From the NCBI GenBank assembly GCA_002478885.1, contig DLKC01000019.1:1-9480 (forward strand): 9,480 nucleotides of DNA, given 5' to 3'. A program made the position numbers and the translations under genes. The DNA is from Chitinophagaceae bacterium UBA7600 (GTDB taxonomy: Bacteria > Bacteroidota > Bacteroidia > Chitinophagales > Chitinophagaceae). A model generated the notes under the pieces. The model worked only from the letters and a program-made list of their open reading frames with translations. It did not search any database and was not told the origin of the DNA. This document shows positions 1-5,555 of the stretch, piece after piece. Within the stretch, counting starts at the first letter, position 1, and every line of letters begins with the position of its first letter.

Positions 1-428
1 GCATCCCATTTCGGGTGCATGAGAAATTTGCGCAGCAAACGGGGCGCATTTTTCTTAACGATAATTTTTTGCTCGAAGTCCATACCCGCGCTGTAACCCC
101 AGTATTCATGCACATTTCGGGCATAGCAATAGATACAACCGTGTTCGCAGCCCGCGTAGGGATTCATGCTGTAACTCATTCCTACATCAGGGCTTTCGAT
201 TTTGTTTACGATGGTTTTTACTTCCTGTTCGAGATAAATTGTATTTAAAGTTTTTTCTTCCCAATCATCGATTCCTTCGATATGTTCTTTTGTTGATTCG
301 TTGATGAGAAATTTGTTTTTTGTGTTGATCTGAGCACCACGGCCATGGTGGTATATTCCTCCATCTACAGCGCTATTCGATTGAGCAGGCTTCGGATTTG
401 CATTTGGATTATGCGATATGTTTTTCAT
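1..428 (-). CDS. PA0069/Rv2578c-type radical SAM protein, N-terminal part (cut by window edge)
   Basis: Partial gene read on the minus strand; about 142 N-terminal residues are visible and the rest lies beyond base 1. The stretch MNPYAGCEHGCIYCYA (residues 88-103) holds the CxxxCxxC triad (C94, C98, C101) that binds the radical SAM 4Fe-4S cluster. It is followed by HEYWG and an AGMDFEQKIIVK segment. This arrangement is typical of the SplB-like PA0069/Rv2578c family, whose substrate is not established. The first ~40 residues are polar and end in HHGRGAQIN, a pattern that commonly precedes the core in this family. The ATG at 428 is the first possible start: an in-frame TAA lies two codons upstream. 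It reads in the same direction as the UmuD-like gene, but 178 bases with two small palindromes and a repeat copy separate them, so it probably has its own promoter. The family call is strong; the biochemical role is unknown. Confidence 0.88.
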   Translation of the reverse strand, partial: MKNISHNPNANPKPAQSNSAVDGGIYHHGRGAQINTKNKFLINESTKEHIEGIDDWEEKTLNTIYLEQEVKTIVNKIESPDVGMSYSMNPYAGCEHGCIYCYARNVHEYWGYSAGMDFEQKIIVKKNAPRLLRKFLMHPKWD

Positions 429-442
429 TGGTTATGCTTTAG

Positions 443-483
443 TTCCCCAAAGGGGAATTATTAAGTGAAACAGCAAAGCTGTT
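443..483. repeat. Two adjacent 15-base palindromes upstream of the radical SAM gene
   Basis: TTCCCC-AAA-GGGGAA (443-457) and AACAGC-AAA-GCTGTT (469-483) are two perfect 6-base inverted repeats, each with the same AAA centre, 11 bases apart. They lie 15-55 bases upstream of the radical SAM start on the minus strand. They could be operator half-site pairs, small hairpins in the 5' leader, or a weak terminator for the UmuD-like gene. No T-run follows either on the minus strand, which argues against a classical terminator. Confidence 0.45.
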
Positions 484-524
484 CAACCAGGGAGGTAGTT
501 GAATCAGCATCAAAACAATTGCTG

Positions 525-570
525 CTGCCTGTTGCGAACGCACAAGAGTGCGACGCAACGAAAGCGGTAT
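525..570 (+). repeat. Degenerate intergenic repeat, copy D
   Basis: This copy contains GAACGCACAAGAGTGCGACG followed by CAACGAAAGCGG. It shares the 11-base core GTGCGACGCAA with the reverse complement of the copy near 5051-5125, and the CGAACGyACAAGAGyGyGAC form with the copy near 7920-7950. It lies between the UmuD-like gene and the radical SAM gene. No coding potential is evident in the 429-606 gap. Confidence 0.5.
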
Positions 571-606
571 AGGTTGACAACAGCCGGGTCCATAAAAATT
601 TTCTTA

Positions 607-1113
607 TTAATAAAGTATACGGTAGTCTTCGCCTTGCTGCCGTTTATTTTTATGATTGCCCGTATGGGTAAGCAAACGACTTTCGAGGATATGAATAACA
701 CAGGTAACCACGCCCCAGGCGGCGTATTCGCTGAACTCTGACAGCTCAATGTTTGCATACCTTGGATTTTCGGCAACCAGCGATAGATGGTTGAACGATT
801 GCTGAAACCTGCGCACCACGAGATCGCCATTGATAGAAGCAATAATGATTTTTCCATTGCCTGCTTTTATACTTCTGTCAACAACCAGAACATCGCCGGT
901 GTTAATTCCGGCGCCGGTCATGGCATCGCCATTCATGCGGAAGAAAAAAGTAGCTGGTTTGTTTAAGATGAGCTGTTCATTAAGGTCGATGCCCCGCTCC
1001 ATGTAGTCATCGGCAGCTGCGGCAAAGCCATTAGCGTTAGCGGTTTTCACCTCGTGCTGGGTATAACCCTTTGTGCCGCTATAGGCGGCGTTGTACATAA
1101 TTTCCCTTTCCAT
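607..1113 (-). CDS. umuD: UmuD-like S24-family protein with both catalytic residues replaced
   Basis: 168 residues, homologous to UmuD, the DNA polymerase V accessory subunit that normally self-cleaves with a Ser/Lys dyad. Residues 29-142 (GFAAAADDYMERGIDLNEQLI through WGVVTCVIHIL) align with E. coli UmuD from Gly25 without gaps in the core. The nucleophile position (Ser60, GDSM) is Ala64 (GDAM), codon 922-924. The general base (Lys97, VKK) is Arg101 (VRR), codon 811-813. The Cys24-Gly25 cleavage site is Asn28-Gly29. Spacings between these sites (35 and 37 residues) match UmuD exactly, so the alignment is secure and self-cleavage should be abolished. A charged, Lys/Arg-containing tail of about 25 residues (144-168) extends past the usual end. 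The start at 1113 is the first Met after the AT-rich promoter region; Met6 (1098) is an alternative. The gene is divergent from the phosphoesterase-umuC run, which suggests shared control and a UmuC partner. Confidence 0.85.
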   Translation of the reverse strand: MEREIMYNAAYSGTKGYTQHEVKTANANGFAAAADDYMERGIDLNEQLILNKPATFFFRMNGDAMTGAGINTGDVLVVDRSIKAGNGKIIIASINGDLVVRRFQQSFNHLSLVAENPRYANIELSEFSEYAAWGVVTCVIHILESRLLTHTGNHKNKRQQGEDYRILY

Positions 1114-1230
1114 ATAAATAAAAATTTAACAACTAAATTATTTAGTAAATCTAAACTAAAATATTTATCTTTATCATCAAATGTGAAAAGAAAATTTTTT
1201 CACCCGGTAAGTACACTAAAATATAAGTAT
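1114..1230. promoter_or_regulatory. Divergent control region with nested palindromes
   Basis: This very AT-rich 117-base gap lies between the divergent UmuD-like gene and the first phosphoesterase. It contains TTTAGT-N8-ACTAAA (1141-1160, perfect 6-base arms) and, overlapping it, CTAAAT-T-ATTTAG (1133-1145). The hexamer ACTAAA recurs at 1132-1137, 1155-1160 and 1215-1220, and its reverse complement occurs at 1141-1146. A TATCTTTA (1166-1173) matches 7 of 8 positions of the Bacteroidetes -7 element TAnnTTTG on the plus strand; no convincing -33 TTG partner was found. The layout fits a shared operator for both directions. The binding protein is unknown. The site does not match the E. coli SOS box. 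Confidence 0.5.
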
Positions 1231-1821
1231 ATGGAAAAGGGGTTAACAACAACATCATCAGCCCAGGCATTTGCTATGCCTGAACAATACGAATACCTGT
1301 TGGTAGTGCATCCTTCCGAGGATGTGTATGCGCAGGTAATGCAGGAAAAGCAACACTTCTTCAATACCTACCATGAAAAAGTGGCTATTAAAACATTGCC
1401 ACATATAACAGTCGCCAATTTTATGGCGAAAGAGTTGATGGAAGACACTATTATCCGTTACATGCACCGCATTTTAAGCACGGTCAGGAGATTTGATATT
1501 ACCCTCAATAACTTTAGCGGGTTTCCGCCGCATACCATTTATACACGCGTGCAGGATCATAAGCCATTTAAACAATTGGCAAACGCGCTTTCAGCGGTTG
1601 ATATGTATGTACGCAGTAACGGATGCCCGCCGGCAAAATTCATCCACCACCCGCATGTGACCATTGCGCGCAGGTTAAAACCTGACGTATATGAAAAAGC
1701 CATGTTCGAGTTTTCTCAAAGAATGTTTCATGCATCTTTTACCGCAAATGAACTTGTGCTGCTGAAGCGGCAGAACCTGTTTGACAAATGCAGGCAGGTA
1801 AATGTGTTTAGGTTGTTGTAG
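1231..1821 (+). CDS. 2H phosphoesterase ('2'-5' RNA ligase' family), first paralogue
   Basis: 196 residues. Two H-x-T-x motifs define the 2H phosphoesterase fold: HITV at 58-61 (in LPHITVANF) and HVTI at 142-145 (in HPHVTIARRL). Members act on 2',3'-cyclic or 2'-5' phosphodiester bonds in RNA or nucleotides; the substrate here cannot be read from sequence. Both catalytic His/Thr pairs are intact. The GFPPHTIY segment (97-104) and the final LVLLKRQNLF match the next gene, so the two are diverged paralogues. The start at 1231 is chosen because the frame upstream runs antisense into the UmuD-like gene and through its promoter region. Met16 (1276) is an alternative, since homology begins near YEYLLVV (20-26). 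It is probably first in a unit with the second paralogue and umuC, although a 156-base gap carrying a repeat follows. The family call is solid. Naming it LigT/ThpR would be over-precise. Confidence 0.85.
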   Translation: MEKGLTTTSSAQAFAMPEQYEYLLVVHPSEDVYAQVMQEKQHFFNTYHEKVAIKTLPHITVANFMAKELMEDTIIRYMHRILSTVRRFDITLNNFSGFPPHTIYTRVQDHKPFKQLANALSAVDMYVRSNGCPPAKFIHHPHVTIARRLKPDVYEKAMFEFSQRMFHASFTANELVLLKRQNLFDKCRQVNVFRLL

Positions 1822-1827
1822 TTTTTT

Positions 1828-1918
1828 GTTACCGGCACATGTATTCCATGGCGTCACCCGTTGTGTCACTCACTTGAGCGTCCTGCTCTTTGTTGGGCGA
1901 ATACTTCATCGCCGGTAA
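1828..1918 (-). repeat. Degenerate intergenic repeat, copy A, with inverted ends
   Basis: Located in the 1822-1977 gap between the two phosphoesterase genes. Read on the minus strand it contains CAAAGAGCAGGACGCTC then AAGTGAGTGACACAACGG, related to the copies near 5051-5125 and 5483-5546. The segment TTACCGGC (1829-1836) is repeated in inverted form as GCCGGTAA (1911-1918). The copy is therefore bounded by perfect 8-base inverted repeats about 90 bases apart and could fold as one long hairpin in RNA. The rest of the gap holds no recognisable gene or strong promoter. Confidence 0.5.
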
Positions 1919-1977
1919 TGATGCATCCAACGTTACGACCATTTGCATAAGCTGACAATAAAGACCAGTAAAACTTT

Positions 1978-2613
1978 ATGAAAGATCCCATCGCAACACA
2001 AGCATATCTCAGTGCGGAAGAAATGAGGAAGATCAACGACCTGCTTCCTGCAGACTATTTATTAGTGTTATCGCCGCATGAAGAATTGTGGAACCAGGTA
2101 AAAGCTATTAAAGAGAAATTTGCAACGGACTACAATTGCGGAACTGCAAGGAGCGGACTGCCGCATATAACGCTGGCAACCTTCAGGCAGCAACAGGTTT
2201 TTGAGACGCGTATAACGCAACGGCTAAGGAACATTGCCAGGAACCTTTCCGCTTTTAAAGTAGAGCTGAAAGATTTTGGCAGCTTCCCCTCACACACGAT
2301 TTATATTAATATCGTTAGCAAGGTCCAGATTATGGATGCCGTAAAGGCTTTACGCGCTCCGCAAAAATTGATGAAACCGGATAATGATCATAAGCCATAT
2401 TTCAGTACGGAACCGCATTTGACTATTGCCCGTAAGCTTCAACCTTGGCAATATGAAAAAGGATGGCTGGAATATGAACACCAGCATTTTCACGGCAGGT
2501 TTATCGCTGACCACACGCTGTTATTAAAACGTAGAGCCGGCGAAACATTTAAGGTTGTTGAAAAATTTATGTTTGAAGGAACCCGGGCAGCAGCACAGGC
2601 AAGTCTTTTTTAA
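1978..2613 (+). CDS. 2H phosphoesterase ('2'-5' RNA ligase' family), second paralogue
   Basis: 211 residues, same fold as the preceding gene. The catalytic motifs are HITL at 63-66 (LPHITLATF) and HLTI at 147-150 (EPHLTIARKL), both complete. Shared landmarks with the upstream paralogue are the ADYLLVLSP strand, the SFPSHTIY segment (102-109), W/YEK before the last strands, and a FHGRFIADHTLLLKR end. It is longer by about 15 residues, spread over the N-terminus, the loop before the first motif, and the C-terminus (FEGTRAAAQASLF). The two proteins differ at most other positions, so the duplication is old or has diverged under different selection. It lies 26 bases upstream of umuC in the same direction, so co-transcription with the polymerase is likely. 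The substrate is unknown. It could act on 2',3'-cyclic phosphate RNA ends, on cyclic or oligonucleotide signals, or on nucleotide metabolites. Confidence 0.87.
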   Translation: MKDPIATQAYLSAEEMRKINDLLPADYLLVLSPHEELWNQVKAIKEKFATDYNCGTARSGLPHITLATFRQQQVFETRITQRLRNIARNLSAFKVELKDFGSFPSHTIYINIVSKVQIMDAVKALRAPQKLMKPDNDHKPYFSTEPHLTIARKLQPWQYEKGWLEYEHQHFHGRFIADHTLLLKRRAGETFKVVEKFMFEGTRAAAQASLF

Positions 2614-2639
2614 CTCATCACGATTCATTCTGAACCATC

Positions 2640-3941
2640 ATGAAAGCCGTAGTTGATTGTAATAGCTTTTATTGTTCTGCAGAAAGAGTGTTCAGGCCCG
2701 ACCTGCAACACAAACCTGTAGTGGTGCTAAGCAATAACGATGGCTGTATTATTTCGAGAACAGATGAAGCAAAAGAACTTGGCGTAGAAATGGCTGGTCC
2801 GTATTTTAAGGCTAAGCCAGTTATTGAACAACATGGCGTAGCAACATTCTCTTCGAATTATAACCTGTACGGCGACATGAGCTGGCGCGTAATGGAAACG
2901 CTACGGTATATCATGGGCAAGGAAAACGTGGAAGTATATTCTGTTGATGAAGCATTTCTCAACCTTGATGAAGTGGCTTTTGATAAGTTGCAGGAGGTTG
3001 CCATGATGATCCGCAAAACAGTGGAACAGTGGACCGGCGTTGCCGTTTCCGTTGGAGTAGCCCCTACGAAAACGTTGAGCAAGGTGGCCAACCATATCGC
3101 TAAGAAGGACAAGCAGGCAACACAATGCGTAACTGTATTGGAGACAGCGGAAAAAGTAAATGAGGCGCTATGCCGCACACCGGTGAAAGAAATATGGGGC
3201 GTTGGCGGGCAATATGCAGAAAAACTGAAGGCTTTTGGTATTTACGACGCCTACCAACTTAGCCGGATGCCCGAGGAGTGGGGCAGGAAAAATCTTGGTG
3301 GTGTTGTAGGCATCCGTTTGATAAAAGAATTGCGCGGTGAGCCATCTATTGGTTTGGATGAAGAACTGACCGAAAAAAAGATGATCGCGACTACCCGTAT
3401 GTTCGGCTCACCCGTGAGTGAACTGCGGGATATTAAAGAGGCCGTTGCTACCTATACTTCAAGAGCTGCTGAGAAGCTGCGCCGTCAATACGGCGCGGCT
3501 TCCATGATCAGCGTGTTTGTAGTACCGAAAGAGGAAAGGAAGCCGGGGCAATCATTCAGGCATGGGCCTAGTGTAAGCAGTGCCATAACGTTGCCCCACG
3601 CCACATGTGTTACCAGTGAATTGATAAAGCCGGCACTCCAGATGGCCGAGAAGGCGTATCATAAATCCATCTCCGAACATAAAACCCAGCTTTTTAAGAA
3701 GGCAGGCGTAATGCTCAGCGGCATTGTGCCCGATACAACGCTGCAGGGCAATTTGTTTATACCTGCCTCAGGCAACAATGCGCGCATGCTTATGGACGCC
3801 ATGGACAATATCAATTTCAGCATGAGAAACGATATTTTAAAATTTGCTTCAACGGGTATGGAACGAAACTGGAAAATGCGGCAGGAGCTTCGTTCGCCGC
3901 GCTACACCTCACGCTGGGATGAACTGAGAGAGGTGAAATAA
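2640..3941 (+). CDS. umuC: UmuC-type Y-family DNA polymerase (Pol V catalytic subunit)
   Basis: 433 residues, close to the usual UmuC length. It is an error-prone translesion polymerase that copies past damaged bases. The palm carboxylates are Asp6 (VVDCNSFYCSAE) and Asp103-Glu104 (VYSVDEAF). Tyr11 occupies the steric-gate position. LSNNDGCIISR (30-40) and FSSNYNLYGDMS (70-81) are UmuC-type finger motifs. SVGVAPTKTLSKVANHIAK (137-155) is the conserved palm segment, and IWGVGGQYAEKL (185-196) is the helix-hairpin-helix region. QGNLF (369-373) fits the QxxLF beta-clamp-binding consensus. The end SPRYTSRWDEL is the typical UmuC terminus. No truncation or frameshift is seen. It follows the second phosphoesterase by 26 bases. 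A UmuD homologue lies divergently upstream, so the pair forms a pol V-like system with an unusual accessory subunit. Confidence 0.97.
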   Translation: MKAVVDCNSFYCSAERVFRPDLQHKPVVVLSNNDGCIISRTDEAKELGVEMAGPYFKAKPVIEQHGVATFSSNYNLYGDMSWRVMETLRYIMGKENVEVYSVDEAFLNLDEVAFDKLQEVAMMIRKTVEQWTGVAVSVGVAPTKTLSKVANHIAKKDKQATQCVTVLETAEKVNEALCRTPVKEIWGVGGQYAEKLKAFGIYDAYQLSRMPEEWGRKNLGGVVGIRLIKELRGEPSIGLDEELTEKKMIATTRMFGSPVSELRDIKEAVATYTSRAAEKLRRQYGAASMISVFVVPKEERKPGQSFRHGPSVSSAITLPHATCVTSELIKPALQMAEKAYHKSISEHKTQLFKKAGVMLSGIVPDTTLQGNLFIPASGNNARMLMDAMDNINFSMRNDILKFASTGMERNWKMRQELRSPRYTSRWDELREVK

Positions 3942-3983
3942 GCACCTGCAAATTAGTTTAACCGGGGATGCTGAAAAGGGCTG

Positions 3984-3991
3984 TATTTTTG
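3984..3991 (+). promoter_or_regulatory. Bacteroidetes-type -7 element for the GH53 gene
   Basis: TATTTTTG is an exact match to the Bacteroidetes -7 consensus TAnnTTTG, 21 bases before the GTG start of the galactanase gene. It would give a leader of about 15 bases. No clear TTG appears at the -33 distance, so the call rests on the -7 match and position alone. Confidence 0.45.
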
Positions 3992-4012
3992 TGATTCAAT
4001 AAAAATTAAGCG

Positions 4013-5050
4013 GTGAAATTTTTGAGGGAAAGAACGTTGATGATAACAATAGCGGCGAGCGTTATTGCTTTACTGGTGTTGCCAGCCTGTATCGAAAAAA
4101 GCCAGGTGCCCCCGGTAGTTGAACCGAAGGATAGCAGTGAAAAAATAATCGGTGCGGATATTTCCTTTCTGCCGCAACTGGAGAAGGAAGGCGTGCATTT
4201 TTCGGTTGACGGAAAGCAGGACGATGCGATCAACATTTTAAAAGCACATGGTTTTAATTATATCAGGCTTCGCATTTTTAACAACCCCACTGCAGACAGT
4301 GGCTATTCAAAGGACGGCTACTGCGGGTTAGATGAAACGCTTAGAATGGCCAAACGCATTAAGGCGGCGAACATGAAATTCCTACTCGATTTTCACTACA
4401 GCGATACATGGGCCGACCCGGGTAAACAATTTAAACCCGAAGCATGGAAAACCCTTTCTTTCTCCAACATGACCCAGGCTTTGCACGACTATACAAGAGA
4501 TGTACTCAACGCGCTAAAAGCGCAAGGTACCTTACCCGATATGGTGCAGGTAGGCAACGAAATCAATCATGGCATTTTATGGCCCGATGGCGCTTTTACC
4601 AATACAGATAATCTTGCTGCTTTGCTAAAAGCAGGTATTGGCGCTACCCGGGAAGTGTCTCCTTCCATAAGAATCATGTTACATATTGCCGACGGCGGGC
4701 AGAACGATGAATCCCGTTCATTCGTTGATAATATGCTCAGCCGGGGCGTACAGTTCGATATCATCGGAGAATCGTATTACCCGCAATGGCATGGCACTTT
4801 GGATGAGTTAAAATATAACCTCAATGACCTTTCAAAGCGGTACAATATGGATGTTGTTGTGGCCGAATATACTGCCCACAAAATTGAAGTGAACGATATC
4901 GCCTTTACCTTACCAGGCGGAAACGTGAAGGGCACTTTTATCTGGGAACCGCTTAACACATGGGAATATATTTTTGATAAACAGGGAAAGGCGATCGATT
5001 CCCTACTCAATATTTACCCGGCAATAGCGAAGAAATACAGTATTAAGTAG
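4013..5050 (+). CDS. GH53 endo-beta-1,4-galactanase, exported lipoprotein
   Basis: 345 residues. GH53 enzymes cut beta-1,4-galactan side chains of pectic arabinogalactan. The N-terminus (MKFLRERT, then hydrophobic residues 9-24) ends in a lipobox LPAC with Cys26, so the protein should be lipidated and anchored outside the inner membrane. Family landmarks are IIGADISFLPQLE (45-57), FNYIRLRIFNNP, FLLDFHYSDTWADPGKQ, and VQVGNEINHGILWP with the proposed acid/base Glu183. IIGESYYPQWHGTLDEL follows, and then VVVAEYTAH with the proposed nucleophile Glu285. The residue before SYYP is Glu253, where many relatives have a small hydrophobic residue. The GTG at 4013 is chosen because it supplies the positively charged n-region of the signal; the ATG at 4040 would leave none. 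No SusC/SusD genes are in the window, so it looks like a single enzyme gene here. It has its own -7 element at 3984. Confidence 0.93.
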   Translation: MKFLRERTLMITIAASVIALLVLPACIEKSQVPPVVEPKDSSEKIIGADISFLPQLEKEGVHFSVDGKQDDAINILKAHGFNYIRLRIFNNPTADSGYSKDGYCGLDETLRMAKRIKAANMKFLLDFHYSDTWADPGKQFKPEAWKTLSFSNMTQALHDYTRDVLNALKAQGTLPDMVQVGNEINHGILWPDGAFTNTDNLAALLKAGIGATREVSPSIRIMLHIADGGQNDESRSFVDNMLSRGVQFDIIGESYYPQWHGTLDELKYNLNDLSKRYNMDVVVAEYTAHKIEVNDIAFTLPGGNVKGTFIWEPLNTWEYIFDKQGKAIDSLLNIYPAIAKKYSIK

Positions 5051-5125
5051 TTTTTGGTTATCGGCTTTGTGCCTGTGGCATCGTCCCTTGCGTCGCACAC
5101 TTCAACCGCATGTCATTGTTGACCG
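5051..5125 (-). repeat. Degenerate intergenic repeat, copy B
   Basis: Between the GH53 gene and the MmcQ/YjbR gene. The minus-strand reading contains GGTTGAAGTGTGCGACGCAA then GGGACGATGCC. It shares GTGCGACGCAA with the copy near 525-570 and the GATGCC end with the copy near 5483-5546. The plus-strand end TTTTTGGTTATCGGC resembles the TTTTTTGTTACCGGC end of copy A. No gene is seen in this gap. Confidence 0.5.
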
Positions 5126-5150
5126 CTGAAGCGAAAATCAATTGATTGTT

Positions 5151-5465
5151 ATGGTAACAACAGCAGATGCTAAGATACTGGCATTATCCTTTCCCGGAAC
5201 CGGTGAACAACCGCATTTTAACCGCACGGCTTTCACCGTCAAAAAGAAAATATTTGCCACTTTATCCGAGCAGGATCAAACACTTAATCTCAAGTTTACC
5301 CCGGCCGAACAATTTATCTTTTGCCCGCCGGGCAGCGACGTTATACATCCCGTTGCGGGTGGCTGGGGCCGGCAGGGCTGGACAACCATTCACCTTAGCA
5401 GGGCAACAAAAAAGCTGGTAGCCGAAGCTTTGAAAGAAGCTTATCGTTTAAGAGCTCAGAAGTGA
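5151..5465 (+). CDS. MmcQ/YjbR-fold small protein
   Basis: 104 residues. The pattern ALSFPGTGEQPHFNRTAFTVKKK, then IFATLSEQDQTLNLKF, then a loop and GWTTIHLS near the C-terminus, is typical of the MmcQ/YjbR family ('predicted DNA-binding protein', CyaY-like fold). The family's molecular role is not established, and the DNA-binding label comes from the fold. Length is normal for the family (about 100-120). The ATG at 5151 is chosen over a TTG three codons upstream. The gene lies 100 bases after the GH53 gene, with a repeat copy between them, and converges on rel. Nothing ties its function to either neighbour. Confidence 0.85.
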   Translation: MVTTADAKILALSFPGTGEQPHFNRTAFTVKKKIFATLSEQDQTLNLKFTPAEQFIFCPPGSDVIHPVAGGWGRQGWTTIHLSRATKKLVAEALKEAYRLRAQK

Positions 5466-5482
5466 CATGGCCGTGGTTGCTG

Positions 5483-5546
5483 CGCAAAGAGCAGGAACCT
5501 GAACGGAGCGTCGCAAGCAAAGATGCCACCGGTTATTGCTGCCGGT
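5483..5546 (+). repeat. Degenerate intergenic repeat, copy C
   Basis: Located between the convergent MmcQ/YjbR and rel genes. It contains CAAAGAGCAGGAACCTGAAC then GGAGCGTCGCAAGCAAAGATGCC. Its CAAAGAGCAGGA matches copy A on the minus strand and its GATGCC matches copy B. The right end, ACCGG-N9-CCGGT (5528-5546), is a short inverted repeat that might act as a weak bidirectional stop for the two convergent genes, but it has no T-run. Confidence 0.5.
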
Positions 5547-5555
5547 CAACAACAA

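Noticed and set aside
510..857. A 115-codon open frame on the minus strand overlapping the UmuD-like gene
   Set aside because: It lies in another frame over the conserved UmuD core and its product has no recognisable pattern; it is a shadow frame that also runs into repeat copy D.
607..1113. UmuD-like gene as a pseudogene or sequencing error
   Set aside because: The reading frame is intact, the conserved core keeps its spacing, and the Lys-to-Arg change (CGC) needs at least two base changes, so simple error is unlikely.
1133..1160. A classical SOS (LexA) box upstream of the UmuD-like gene
   Set aside because: Neither the E. coli CTGT-N8-ACAG form nor the Bacillus GAAC-N4-GTTC form is present; only the ACTAAA palindromes are.
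1054..1230. An extended start for the first phosphoesterase, adding 59 residues
   Set aside because: The extension runs antisense through the start of the UmuD-like gene and the AT-rich control region; homology begins only after 1231.
1231..2613. Naming the phosphoesterases ligT or thpR
   Set aside because: Only the 2H fold motifs are clear; the substrate and orthology to the E. coli gene cannot be shown from sequence alone.
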